Positions 24,896 through 37,049 of a DNA stretch of 64,000 nucleotides are shown one piece after another. This DNA comes from Chlorops oryzae. Its lineage: Eukaryota; Arthropoda; Insecta; Diptera; Chloropidae. Numbering within the stretch: position 1 is the first letter of the stretch; the number at the start of each line of letters is the position of its first letter. The stretch spans positions 25,721,927 through 25,785,926 of the forward strand of contig CM035809.1 in the NCBI GenBank assembly GCA_020466095.1, given 5' to 3'. The position numbers and the translations under genes were made by a program. The notes under the pieces are model-generated. The model was not told where the DNA came from. It did no database searches and was given only the letters and a program-made list of their open reading frames with translations.

Positions 24896-25123
24896 AACGA
24901 ATTTAATTTGTTGGTCAAAATGCTCACTTGAGCTTATGGTTGCTCAAGTTTTGGGGAACGTGCTTAAGAAATTGTTTCACTCCCAAAATTTTTTGCTTGA
25001 AAATGAACCATTAAAAAAAAAATTAAATAAATTAAAATCTTAAAAATTTAGGAGAAATTTTTTGTCTTCCAAAACAACTACACTCTAAACAAAAAGAAAC
25101 TGTAATTAAAAAAAAATTCAGAA

Positions 25124-25215
25124 AAATTCCCGCCGCCAGCAGGGATAGAACCCCGAAGCTCACGACTGTCGAGTCACAGCTTAAACAACTGAGCTATCGA
25201 AACCTCTGGAGACGG
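25124..25215 (-). other. tRNA-like module 1
   Basis: The minus strand reads TCGATAGCTCAGTTGTTTAA, then TGACTCGACAGTCGTGAGC and GGGGTTCTATCCCTGCTGG. It has good box A and box B matches. Boundaries are approximate, and no clean tRNA cloverleaf was drawn by eye. Confidence 0.5.
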
Positions 25216-25761
25216 TTGATCAGAATGCGAACTTATACGTCTAAGTGAACGAAAGCGAATTTGAACATAAAAAGTATTTGTTTTTCAACTGTTCATTTGA
25301 CTACCTTTTTCAGTGCATTTAACGCGGAATACAGTTTATTTGACCACTCTTACTTAAACTGTTCTAAGTAGTTGATTTAACTGTTGTTATTTCTCTCGGT
25401 GTATGTATGTACCTATAAATGAAAATATCACCACAGAATCATTGATGACTTTTTAATGCATGACGAGTTTCTTTCCTTTTCCCTTAAGAAAAATTGTTTG
25501 TCAAGTTGCGACTTTAGCGATATGAAGTCAAAGAAAGCTATTAAAAAAATATGGCAACGCCGAAATTTGTTATTTACCAGCAATTTTCGAGACAAGAATA
25601 TGCCGAAGAAATTTATGTATGAAAAAATTCAAATAAAATATTTTTTTTTGCTATAAAAATTGTTTTTCCCCAATCCAAATGAACCATAACTTCTTCATCC
25701 ATTGTAAATATTAATATAATATACGCAATCGTAATAATTTTTCTCTTATTTCTATTTGCAG

Positions 25762-26097
25762 GCCTTGTCTAATTGCCTTCAAAAAATTATAGTTAAACAA
25801 ATTTGAAAAAGTATCTTCCACGTCCCTGGTATTCAAAATATTGTGGACATTAGTGATTTGAACGTATTTATGTATAAATGTGTTTTTTTTTAAGCTAAAT
25901 ATTTAAAAAAAAAATTAATCATAATAATTAAAAACGAATGTAAAATTCAGATAAAGTGAGAGAGAGAGAAAAAAGAGATTTAAAAAAAAAAATAATTAGT
26001 AACTGATTAGAGGGACTTTGAACGAAATTTGAAAGACGACTCCGATCTTTACAAAAAGATCCAAGGAAGCCAAGAAATCGAGAATTTCGGGAGTGGC
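25762..26097 (+). other. Probable Axn 5' UTR segment
   Basis: TTCTATTTGCAG at 25,750-25,761 is a good 3' splice site. The sequence from 25,762 to the start codon at 26,098 has no competing conserved frame. An open frame in phase with Axn extends upstream to 26,029 but begins with TTG, so 26,098 is the first ATG. The upstream non-coding exon is not identified. Confidence 0.4.
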
Positions 26098-26258
26098 ATG
26101 AGCCATACATCGGGATATCGAAAATATGAAGATAATGAGTGCAGTGGGCCAAGACCACCAGTTCCCGGAGAAGAAAGTCGCGTTAAAAAGGTTATTATTA
26201 TTACTATTATCTATTTATTTATTTTTTGTTTATTATTATTATTATATTATTATTATTA

Positions 26259-26292
<34 letters not shown>

Positions 26293-26330
26293 TATTATTA
26301 TTATTTTATTTATTATTATTATTATTATTA

Positions 26331-26364
<34 letters not shown>

Positions 26365-26366
26365 TA

Positions 26367-26416
<50 letters not shown>

Positions 26417-26451
26417 TATTATTATTATTATTATATTATTATTTATTATTA

Positions 26452-26483
<32 letters not shown>

Positions 26484-26497
26484 TATTATTATTATTA

Positions 26498-26529
<32 letters not shown>

Positions 26530-26536
26530 TTTATTA

Positions 26537-26570
<34 letters not shown>

Positions 26571-29500
26571 TATTATTATTATTATTATTATATTATTATT
26601 ATTATTTATTATTATATTATTTTAATTATTATTATTTTATTATATTTTTATTTATTATTATTATACTATTATTATTATTTTTTAATTATATAAAGCTAAC
26701 AAAATATTTATCCCTTCTATCTAGATGACCGAGGGCGATACAACAACGCGCAGCTCACCGCCATCATATCTTAATTGGGCACGTACGCTCAATCATTTAC
26801 TCGAAGATCGCGATGGCGTTGAACTCTTCAAGAAATACGTCGAAGAGGAAGCGCCGATATATAACGATCATTTGAATTTCTATTTTGCATGTGAGGGTCT
26901 AAAACAACAAACCGATCCTGAGAAAATCAAACAGATCATTGGTGCTATATATAGGTGAGCGATTATTTTCATCCCACCACATTTATACCCCCCATTATTA
27001 TAGCCATTGTTCAATCGAACTTTCTAACTGAAGGAAATTTTGAATTTTCATTTTTTTTTTTTTTTTTTTAGATTTCTACGCAAAAGTAAATTGTCCATAA
27101 CCGAGGAATTGCGTCGAACAATTAAGGCTGGCCTTAAAAATGAGATACCACTCAGTCCCAATATATATGATCCCATGCAACATAATGTTGAGACCACAAT
27201 ACGTGACAATATCTATCCGACTTTCCTCTGTTCGGAAATGTACATTTTGTATATACAACAAATGTCGGCAGCTCATGAGCGTTGCGGAACAGCTCCAAGT
27301 GGTTCTGGTGGCGGTGGCGGTGGGTAGTGGCGCTAGTAGTACAAGCGGTACAAGTTGTATTAGTAATATAGCATCTTTAAAAAGTGCCGGTGGAATTGGT
27401 GTTCCAATCATCGGTGCAATTTCAACGGGGAAACCGCCATCCGTTTCATCCTCCTCCAGTACTGCCAGTAATGCTAGTCTTTTCGTCTTGCCAGCCCCCC
27501 ATAGTGGTAATATTAATAGTAGTACTTGTATTAGTGGTTTCCCACCATCATCATCCACCGTTGCGGCGGGTACTTGTAGTGCCAGCGGCAGTGTCTATGG
27601 ACCATCAACATCGGCCAGTTCGAGCGGTTCCATTAGCGCTACAGATACACTGCCTCGAAGTTCAACATTACCGACGCTGCACGAAGATTCGGAATTGTCT
27701 TTGTGCGATGATTTCGAAAAATTACGCGTCGAAGGCGGTCGAATGTCGGCCGAAATGCCATTACGACTGACACGTGATCTGTTGCTGGCAACACAAAAAA
27801 GGCGCCTCGAAATTCGTCCACCTGGGTGAGTTGATAATTATTTCTTCTTCAAAAGGCTATGTTTTTATGTATTTATGTTTTAAGAATTGTACTTCTAGTT
27901 TTAAGGAATACAAACATATGTACATATATCGTTATTGTATGCATATATTTAATTTTTTAAGAATTTAATGTAGACAAGAGGAAATGTTTTCTTTATAATT
28001 ATTTGTGAATGAAAAATTTATTAGTTTTGTATTATTTATATATATACAAAGTATTTATAGTATTTATAATATTAATTTTCAAGAGTTTATTATGAGTTTA
28101 TTCATTCCTCAAAAATGCGATTCATATTGTAATTTATTTCGAAAAAATCAATACGTAATGCATGACACTCATCTGCGATGAGCATATAGCGCGGAAGCGA
28201 GTTAAGGGGGTCTTCTCATTGAGCAACTTTTTTTTTCGACTTTTTTTTTTTGCATTTATTTATAGCTTGGGTAGTTGTGAATATGCCCCTAAAAGGATTT
28301 TTTGAAATTCGAAATAGTTTAGAGGATATAGCCTTCTTTGTCGAGCAAGATCTGCGCTAAAACGAGTAATTTTTGCGTTGCTTCAAACTTTAAACGCGTT
28401 TATCTCGAAACCACGTTTTTTCGAACTGGCGGCCATGATATCTCCAGTTCAACTGAACCGATTTTTATGAAACAAAGTGGAATCGACGCAGAATTGTCAC
28501 CATTCTCGGGTGAACCTCGACCATAATTTTAAAAAAATTTTTACTATTTTTTTTTTACACTAAACTACAAAAAAAAAGCCCGAAATTGAAATTTTTTTTT
28601 GAATGGTCGCCATTTTGTCAAAAAAAATCACAAAATTAAGCTTGAGGTTCACCCGAGAATTACATCTATACTGATTATAACCCCGTTTTTTTTTTCCATT
28701 TCGGACGCTCCGGAGACCCGGAATCGTGGCCGCCGTGACGGCACCTTTTTTTTCACCACCAACTTTGAAGTCTCATTACTTTTTGAACAGCCCACGTATC
28801 GAGGCAAAAAAAAATTTTTTATTTACTTTGAACCTTTTGTAATACAATAAATAAAAAAAGTTTTCAATTATTCTTTGCATTTTCAAATAAGAATTTTTTT
28901 AGAAAGGGTCCAAAAAACGGGTTTTCAATGAGAAGAGACCCCCTTAAGTATATCCTTTTCTAATCTAGTCCACTGCAGTCGCGTTCAGTTTCAGTTCCAC
29001 GTGTGCCTTAGTTCTAATGTATTGATGGCCCAGTCTGCTCCAGTGCAATTTAGTGTGATCTCAGACCTTTCCAGCTGTGCTAATATTTTTTATTTTTAAT
29101 ATCGAATTTAAATCACAATTTTTTCCCTTACTTTAATAAGAATATTCATAATTTTTGCAATATTTATTTTTATTATAAATTATCCGTATTTCGAATTATT
29201 GTATATAATTATAATTTTTTAATTTAATTTATTCAATTTATTTCTTTTCCTTATGTTTTCTGACAACTTTAAAATTCCATCCAACGACATTTAACCAACA
29301 ACACCACAACCACCATTATTACAACCACTGCCAAAACAACTGCAACGATGACACCGCATCAAATCAAAATTCACCACTCAAATGGCTGTTTAACTCTTGA
29401 AACTTTTATAAACGCGTATTCCCGCTTCATTTATAATTATTTTCTGTATTATTATTATTATTTTTTATATTTTTTTGTTGTTAATTTTTATGATTGATTA

Positions 29501-32500
29501 AATTGTGAATCTCTTCGCATGTCGCCCATACGTTGCATTTTATATCCTGCATGCAAACTCTCTTATACGTATATCCCATATGTATGTATGTATGTATGAT
29601 CTATGATATTGGATCAGTGCTCATGGTTATGAGTATAAAGCCAATACGAACACATCATATGTTCCGAATTCGCGTGTGGACTCGGAAAGAGCGAGTGTCA
29701 GTTCAGGTGGACGAACTGATTCGGATACAATGTCATTGTCCAGCTGCTCAATGTAAGTACAGTATTATTTATCAGAAGTATGTTCGTATAGTGTATGATT
29801 GTATTGTGCACGTTCGTGTTTGTAAATCTAAAAATCCGTGAGAATAAGTTTTGAAAGAGATTTTTTTTTTATAAGTATATCCTTTTCCAATCCAACAGGG
29901 ATGGTCGTCCTTATATTCAACGGAAACATAGTTCAACGGAAAGCAAAGCTATACGTCAAAGTGCTATGGCCAACAAGGAAACAAATATATCACAAGTGAG
30001 TCTTTCAAGTAGCTTAATCGTTTCTTAATCTCTTTATAACAGTTTTTAAAGCGTTGTATAATAGTTTCAAAATTATATTTTTCTCCAAAATCGAATTTAT
30101 TTGCGTGTAAAATATGACCGCCAAATATAAAAATTTATTATTTCTGTTCCTTTGATGTCTTAAGTAAGTTTTAATTTTCAAATCAACCGAATGAAGAAGG
30201 CTCGAATGCAACACTCGAGTGATTTTTTCCCCTTTTCCCCGGGGGAAGGTAATTCAATACCTAAATTGATGTGATTTATTTCCCTTTACGAAGATTGAGG
30301 GGAAATTTTAATTACCTAATTAAGAAAAATCATTTCTCCAGGCGTAATGGGTCAGGATCATTCAAATTATCCCTCAATTCTAGGTAAAGGGAAATAAATC
30401 ACATCAATTTGGGCATTGAATTACCTCTCCCCGGGTTAGGGAAAACAATCACATACCCGATTATAAGAAAGGAATTCTTTCTAAACTATAAATTTCTGGC
30501 AAAATAGATCTTACAAAAATGTTCGCAGTGATGATTCTATTTTGCCAGAGGTCGAAACCCCCCGTACATTAATAAACAAGTAAGGGTGTTATAGTCAAGC
30601 GAGCCTGACAATAAAATACCCGACAGATACACATGTTTAAATAATTTTTGAACCACTAAGAAAAAATATTCAAGAGGTTTTAAAGGCCATTAGGGGCCCC
30701 ATATACCGACTTTTGTTAAATTTCTTTATGAAAACCGCCCCTTTTCCACGCCCACTTTTCCATTTATTTTTAAAATCCTAATGGGAGGCTTAAATTCACG
30801 CTCAAATTCTAAGTTTTCATTGAAATATTTCGAAAAAGTCTGATTTTTGTGGCAAACCCTAGTACTGGAGGTACCCCTTAAAAATGGACCGACCAAGGAA
30901 ATTTTTTGGGAGGATGTTTGTGGCTACAAAGGAAGAGTAAGTGCCAAATTTCGTTCAAGTCCCATTTGAATTTCGGGTGTAGGGGACAATTTTCGAAAAA
31001 CGCCCTTCTGCCACGCCCACTTATAAATTTTTGGAAATCGTATTACTTGCCTTGAAGCATATTCAAATATCAAATTTCATCAAAATATGTTGAAAAACTT
31101 CGATTTTAGAGCAGTTTTTGTGATTTTCATAACAGACCCTACTACTCGAGGTACCCCTAAAAATGGTCCGATCGGGTCCATTCTCGAACTTGTTCTTACT
31201 CATGTCCCCGTGAGCACGCATACCAAATTTTGTCAAGATAGCTCAACTCCTTCGATAAGATAACTGTATAAAGACAGACGGACAGACAGACAGACGACGA
31301 CAGACGGACGGACAGACAGACGGACGGACGGACATGTCTAAATCGAATCTCCTGGTGACGCTGATCATTTCTATATATATTTTGTATGGTCTATCTCGAC
31401 TGGTTCTGGGTGTTACACACAACCACACAAACGCAATATACCCTCGACACAGAGTGTGTCGGGTATAAAAAAAAAAACCTATAATTTACTTGGCCGTGTC
31501 TATAATAGAATAATATTTCAGGTCATCCCGCGCACACAACGTCTCCACTCAAATGAGCATCGTCCATTGGGAAAAACTGAATTTATTGCGTTACTCATTC
31601 CGAAATTGGAAGAAGTTAAACGAAATCAGGAATTGGAAGAGCGCGCACGTTTAGAGGTATCTTATTTTCATAAAATATATTTCGAAATGAATATTACCGA
31701 AATGAATTTGCTTTAGCGTCTCTCGGATGATAATATGCCAACGAATGAAAGGCTTGCCAGTGATCGTGCCTTCGCTGAGGCGATACGTGAAAAATTCGCT
31801 CTCGACGAAGACAATGATCAGGATATCCTCGATCAGCATGTATCACGTGTTTGGAAAGACCAAACACCGCATCGTTCGCCGGGTACATGTCGCCTTGTCC
31901 GCCGCTACCATCACGAAGGCGTACAGTGACTCATGATTCAGGCATGCTAAGTGATGGTGCCATGAGTCTTGGTGCGTTAAAATAAAAATTTAATAAATTA
32001 ATTATATGTATACTTATTGATCGGTCTATGGTTTATAGGTGGACATTCAATGAAACATTCGAAATCGATGCCGGATCATAGTTCCTCCTCTAGGAAGCTA
32101 ACAAATAAATGGCCATCAATGAACACAGACAGTGGCATCAGCTTATTCTCAGCGGATACGCTTATGAAATGCAAAGATAGCAGGTAGGAAAAAACGCAGC
32201 TTTGAAATAATTTTCAAATTGAAATTCATCAGGATTTCTCATTTTCATTTTCATTTTCATCAACATTGTAGCAGCTCACGTTCTGGCTCAAGTACAGCCT
32301 CGAAGCTTGAAGAGGCAAAAAGAAGACTGGAAGACGAACCTCGACGGTCTCGTCGTTATACGCAACAATTGCTACCACCACAGCCGATCACATCGTCGTT
32401 TAGCAGTAGTAGCAGCGGTAGTAGCAGTTTACACCACAGTAGCAGTATACAACCACCCCCACCACCGTTACCCGCGAAGCCACACGAAACGACAACAGTT

Positions 32501-32797
32501 GTTTTCTCATTCTGTGACGAAGAGTATCCATATAGAACAAAAATACCTGGAACGCAGCCAACATTAAAACAATTTAAGGATTATTTACCCAAGAAGGGCA
32601 ATTTCAGGTGCGTACTCTGAAGGAAATTCAATCGTAATTCAATCATAAATTTACTAAATCATTCCTTTAGGTTTTTCTTTAAAACACACTGTGAAGATCC
32701 TGATAGCCCCGTGATTCAGGAAGAGATTGTAAATGATTCTGACATTCTTCCGTTATTCGAGGGCAAAGTAATGGGTCTGGTGAAGCCATCCGATTAG
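26098..32797 (+). CDS. Axn: Axin, Wnt/beta-catenin destruction-complex scaffold (10 coding exons, two single-base frameshifts)
   Basis: Axin is the cytoplasmic scaffold that brings Armadillo/beta-catenin together with APC, GSK3 and CK1 for phosphorylation and degradation. Exons: 26,098-26,190; 26,725-26,954; 27,072-27,825; 29,618-29,752; 29,899-29,995; 31,522-31,656; 31,717-31,971; 32,039-32,183; 32,272-32,607; 32,671-32,797. About 768 aa if the frame is continuous. The start is the first Met of [18 protein letters not shown], which resembles the fly Axin N-terminus. The RGS (APC-binding) domain spans exons 2-3 ([20 protein letters not shown] to [13 protein letters not shown]). The middle includes [20 protein letters not shown] and the conserved [16 protein letters not shown]. 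The DIX polymerisation domain closes exons 9-10 ([16 protein letters not shown] to GLVKPSD). The frame breaks once at about 27,318-27,326 (one extra base in GGTGGCGGT repeats) and once at about 31,882-31,888 (one base missing). Both neighbouring frames continue the family sequence, so assembly error or recent mutation is likely. Confidence 0.96.
26191..26690. repeat. (ATT)n microsatellite filling Axn intron 1
   Basis: About 500 bp of ATT/TTA units with occasional TTTATT or ATATT slips. It begins at the first intronic base after exon 1, giving a 5' splice site AAG|GTTATT instead of the usual GTRAGT. Three open frames across it (poly-Ile, poly-Leu, poly-Tyr) are artefacts. Confidence 0.95.
28202..28947 (+). 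mobile_element. TTAA-flanked 738-bp TIR element (complete copy) in Axn intron 3
   Basis: TTAA at 28,202-28,205, then GGGGGTCTTCTCATTGA; the right end is TCAATGAGAAGAGACCCCC, then TTAA at 28,944-28,947. Copies A (1-708) and B (5,008-5,534) are inverted relative to this one. The interior contains CGCGTTTATCTCGAAACCAC and homopolymer runs, and no transposase. The TTAA target points to piggyBac-type mobilisation, although the termini begin GGGGG rather than the canonical CCCT. Confidence 0.88.
30219..30452. mobile_element. 234-bp foldback element in Axn intron 5
   Basis: The left arm (GTGATTTTTTCCCC..., with GGTAATTCAAT and GATGTGATTTATTTCCCTTT) is mirrored from about 30,383 to 30,452. Both arms carry CCCCGGG near the ends. 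Non-coding MITE. Confidence 0.8.
30586..31470 (+). mobile_element. 0.9-kb dispersed repeat with GACA/GACGGACA tract in Axn intron 5
   Basis: Begins AAGTAAGGGTGTTATAGTCA and ends GTGTGTCGGGTATAAAA. It includes CCACGCCCACTT motifs, GAGGTACCCCTAAAAATGG repeated, a GACAGACGGACAGACAGAC tract (31,274-31,334) and GGTGACGCTGATCATTTC. The layout (microsatellite followed by a conserved tail ending in GGGTATA) resembles Drosophila DINE-1/INE-1 Helitron-derived repeats. Class assignment is tentative. Fragments occur at 38,555-38,650 (reverse), 43,030-43,440 and 45,940-46,440. Confidence 0.55.
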
Positions 32798-32811
32798 CAC
32801 TGTTAAAATTT

Positions 32812-32843
<32 letters not shown>

Positions 32844-35800
32844 CTTATATATCATTTCGGTTTGGGGTATGGGTAAGCATAACGAATAACGGGTTCAACA
32901 AATAATGCCACATAAATAAGGAAAAACGATTAAAACAACAACAACAAAAACAACAGTTTAGTTCACTATAAGTAAGAAAAAAAAATTTTTAGTGATAGCG
33001 AAAACAAAAAAATAAAACAAAAAACAAAACTTCAAAAAGGAAATGTATTTTTAAAGAAAATTTTTTATCAACGAAAAAAATTCGCGAAAAATAATCATGA
33101 TTTTTATATTTATATAAAAAAAAATAGTTCAACTCAAGCCCATTGCCAAAAAAAAAAAAATAGATTTCCTTCACGCATTTTTTAAGAAAATTTTTTCGAA
33201 ATCGAATCAGTTGAATTTTGGCATTTTTTTATAACGAAACTTTTAAAAATTTTCCAAAAGAATTTCATAAAATTATGAGCTTTCAAACAATCACATTCGC
33301 TTATCCTGATTTAAAAGGTTAAACACTCTTCATTTCATCTTCTTGTAATAAAATTTCTATTGAATGAAAGTTTCTGCGTTGATTTGAAGTAAGAAAATTT
33401 ATAGTCTATGCAGTTAGCCCCGCTTTCTGGCAGCCAAATTTATTGGAAATATCTATTTCTTTGAAAATTTTCACATTTAGAATATTTCTCTTTAAATCAG
33501 CGTAGAGGCTATTATTATTTCGAATCTTTGTTGTTCATAAAATTTAATTTTTCGGGCTCCTAAAAAAAAAAAATAATAATAAAAAATACAAAAAATCAAC
33601 CCTTACTCCAAAAACATAGACTTACGTTTAAATTACACGCAATAAATTTCAACTGACAAATAATCAAAATTAATTTTAAGTTAATTAAGTTTATTTTGTA
33701 ATTATATTAAGAAAAGTTTTATTTAACAAAAAAAAAAAATTAACATTTTTCGTTTGGCTTAATTATTTTCTTACACAAATAAGTTGTAATTTTACGGGGG
33801 AAAAAATGAACGCACAAAGCAATGTATATGTTAATAAAATAAAAAGTAAATAAAATATTATACATATTTTTTTATATATTTGTATGTTCAAATGTATATG
33901 CGTGTAAATTACATATACGTAGTTTATATAAGTATCAAATGAGAATATGTGCGTTTAAACGAGTGTGCTACTTTATTAAAAGCCTTAATTTATAAAAATC
34001 TAATGATTTTTTTTTTTACATATACATTACATATTTGTTACGAAAAAAACAAATCATTTGCAATTCAAGCTCCATTACAAAAGAAAATAAATCATTTCAT
34101 TTCAAAAGTCAATAAATATTCAGAGAAATACTACCCTCTTTTTTGTGTTTTTCACTATATCAGAAAAAAACGTTCGTTATAAGAATATTTTTGACGCTAT
34201 GAAGTCCAACAAGTGAACATTGAAAAGATACACCAATTTTGAATTAAATCCCCAAGTTGAGTGGTAGCATTGCACTAGGCAATGAAGGTAAAAAAGAACG
34301 CATGGCATCCCTACATTTGGAAATTGGTATTAGTAGCTGGCTGTTAGAAGCCAAACAATCTGGAAAGCTGGCTATTTGTAGCCAAATAATTTGGCAAGAC
34401 GTCTGTTTGGAGTTGGTCTTTGCTAAATATAACCAGAGTCAATAACCTTTTGCCAGTATATAATGTGTATTCCCACAAAGACTCGAACCCAACTAGCGAA
34501 TTTCATGAGGAGCCAGCTATTTTGGAAGGCTGGTAATTGGACGAACTATCAACTTGAAATTTAGGAGTTTGTCCTTGTTAACCAAAAAAAAATAATTTCC
34601 ACAATAACAAATTACAACAAACACATGACAGCCTATGCTTCAGCTTTAGCTGCATTATAATTGCAGCCTTAGACATCTTAGTAGTTATACAGTCTTCCGT
34701 TACATTACTTCAACCTATAATTCTCATTAGCATTATGCAGATTAACATATAAGACGAGACAGAATTCTTGTAATTTTTTCCCGCAATCATAAAGATTTTC
34801 CAGATTAATTATTGAAAAAACAATTGTGCATCATCGCACTCTTTTCACGTAAAAATCATGTAGGACTGTAGGTCTAAATGTCGACGTCGAAAAGCTCTCG
34901 GATGGGATATAACCATAGCATGTATTAGGAAATTAACAAATGGGGATATATACCAAAAGTTACAAAATAAACAAGAGATAGGAAATTCAAAAATTCGAGA
35001 AATTCACCAGAAAGTTACCAACAACAATCGAGTAGACAAAAATGCACTCTATGATTCCATTGCAGAAAATTATGCAAAAAACCGTGTGCTCGTTTTTATA
35101 TTGTGAAAATTTAATTAAAACTTTATAATGTATTAGAATTATTTTTTGCTTCAAACAACGAATGTTTTAAAAATTTTGTAAATGATACATAAATTTTACT
35201 ACAGCTCGAATTTGAAATGTAATACAATTTAGCATTTTTGCTGAAATAGTGTGATCAAAAATGTTTGGACAGGTAGGACTAAAAATACAAATTTCTTTTC
35301 TCATTAATTGCGATTCCTTGATATTTTTATGTTTTTCAAGCTTTTCATATGATTTTGATGAGTTTGGTAGACTAACTTGTATTATTTGTAATTTACTCAA
35401 AATAATCCAGAGTATTTGTAATTGTAAAATAAAAATGGTCAGCTAGTTTGCACATTCCCAGAGTAGTAAAGCTTCGCTGCCATAGCTGCTTCTCATTTCC
35501 TCATTAGCATTATGCATTCTTGAGCAGATCTATAGCAATCTAAACATATTGCAGTATTATTGAGATAAAGATTAACATATCAGTCCTTTTCCGTTAAATA
35601 TACATTGTGCCAAGTACAAATTTAATATTGTATTAAATTCACTACCCTACTTGCCTAAACATTTTAGTGAAATTCAACGGTAGTTGCAAGGAGGAAATTT
35701 TAGACGCTAAAATTATAATTCTAGGAAAAGGGAGCAAAGTTTTTTATTTAAAATAACTCTGAAACAAAGAAGCAGGGTAATACTTGATAGGAAATATATG

Positions 35801-35937
35801 CAATCTTTTCTCTTAAACTTCATTGTTTTTCCCTCTCGTACATCATTTTTGGCAAGGATTACGCCAATTATTGCATCTTTTCTTTTCAAAATGCATTTAG
35901 GTTTATCCCAAAAAATCAATATTCTTTAAAATCAAAA
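32798..35937. other. Axn 3' flank and intergenic DNA, no further gene seen
   Basis: Begins with the Axn 3' UTR, including an (AT)n run at about 32,821-32,842 and many A-rich stretches. Several AATAAA sites occur (for example near 33,833), so the polyA site cannot be fixed. Short open frames to 35,900 lack recognisable motifs. About 35,590-35,935 resembles 39,070-39,510 and belongs to the duplicated units described next. Confidence 0.4.
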
Positions 35938-36480
35938 TTGACTCATTCATTGAGCAAATCTGCAGGAAAAACAAATTCCACCTGTAAATTTGTTTTTGGT
36001 AAATTGGAATTTAATTTGCACTTAGATTCCAAAATGGAGGGGCGCAACAAATTTTGCATTCACTTCAGAAAAATGTCACGCGTCGCACATATAAACGTAA
36101 GTCTAATAATTTTAATTTTATTCTATTCTATTTAATACTATGTTTTATTATATGTTTAATATTATGCCTACCTTTTTCAGGAACGTTGAAAAGGAGACTC
36201 GAAGAACCGGAAGAGACAAATTTGATTTGTAAGTTGAATCAAAAACTTTTTAATTTTAATTTTAAAAAATAAAAAGAGAGTGCAATACACACGCACCGGA
36301 TTGCGTGCTTTTGTATTGGTGCTAGAAAGCAGCGCCTTTTGGATGCTTTGGTTTTTGTCCGAAATTTGAACAAGAACCAAGGCAGTTGCATAAAAAGTGC
36401 TGCTTACATTTAGGCTTCGAAGTATTTTAATGGAAATTTTAATTTTTCCTCTTTTATTTTTTTTTACCATTTACCATGTT
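35938..36480 (+). pseudogene. Duplicated gene fragment, unit 1 (exon 1-2 pieces of the ING-like cluster)
   Basis: An ATGGAGGGGCGCAACAAATT exon ends at a GTAAGTCT splice site (about 36,095). A second piece starts after CCTTTTTCAG (about 36,180) and ends at GTAAGTTG (about 36,230). The same pair occurs at 39,561-39,770 and 40,480-40,665. Here the joined frame hits a stop almost at once, and one base is missing relative to unit 2, so I read it as decayed. The tail shares AGCGCCTTTTGGATGCTTTG with the other units. Confidence 0.5.
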
Positions 36481-36729
36481 ATCCAACGCTAAAAAGAATT
36501 TTAAAAAACATAGAAAAACATTGTATTTGGTATGTAAATTTAATGTATTACTAACCTTTGTGTTTATGCATCAACTTTACAGCTGCAGCTTTCAAAATTA
36601 TGTGCTACCATCTACTTCGCTTTTATCTGAAAAGTAAAGAAAGAAAAATAAAACAAAATTTTCAAAATAATGTGAAAGAATAGCAGAACTGTAATTGTAT
36701 TTTTTTTATTAAATTGATTCATTCCTTCA

Positions 36730-37005
36730 GAAATGAATCATTAATGTACAGCTGAAAAATTATTAAAAATATTGTTCATTTTACTTACCATATTTGGGCC
36801 GTTTGTTATCTGCAAAATAAGAAAAATTGAAATTTTCATTAAAATATTTCGAAGCCTAAATTATGCAGCACTTTTTGCAACTGCCTTGGTTCTTGTTCAA
36901 AGTTCGGACAAAAACCAAAGCATCCAAAAGGCGCTGCTAATTAGCACCAATACATACATGTCGAGGCAATCCATCCGATCCATGTTAACGTATAAGTACT
37001 GTTAA
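36730..37005 (-). pseudogene. Inverted exon-3 fragment of the ING-like cluster
   Basis: Reverse complement of the segment around 40,740-40,980. It includes an AAACGGCCCAAATATG exon-like piece with a following GTAAGT (minus strand) and the GGATGCTTTGGTTTTTGTCC block. It is detached from exons 1-2, which indicates rearrangement. Confidence 0.45.
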
Positions 37006-37049
37006 ACAAGCGAAATGCGCGTATTAGTACAATACCAGTTATTCTTTAG

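Larger units (their letters stand above)
24495..25403 (-). mobile_element. 0.9-kb TA-flanked TIR element with two tRNA-like modules, copy 2
   Basis: Inverted copy of 14,372-15,268. The ends CACCGAGAGAAA (24,497) and its complement (ending 25,401) are each bordered by TA. Read on the minus strand it holds module 1 (about 25,215-25,124: box A TAGCTCAGTTG, box B GGTTCTATCCC) and a full-length module 2 (about 24,895-24,829: box A TAGCGTAATGG, box B-like GGTTCAAGGCTC). No transposase. Confidence 0.88.

Noticed and set aside
24829..25215. Functional tRNA genes
   Set aside because: Box A and B-like motifs are present, but I could not draw proper acceptor and anticodon stems, and the modules are parts of a repeated element.
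26029..26728. Open frames of poly-Ile, poly-Leu and poly-Tyr
   Set aside because: Products of the (ATT)n microsatellite in Axn intron 1. Only the first 31 codons from 26,098 are real Axn sequence.
31243..31428. ORF with Ser/Val/Cys/Pro repeats
   Set aside because: Reverse reading of the GACAGACGGACA tract of a dispersed repeat.
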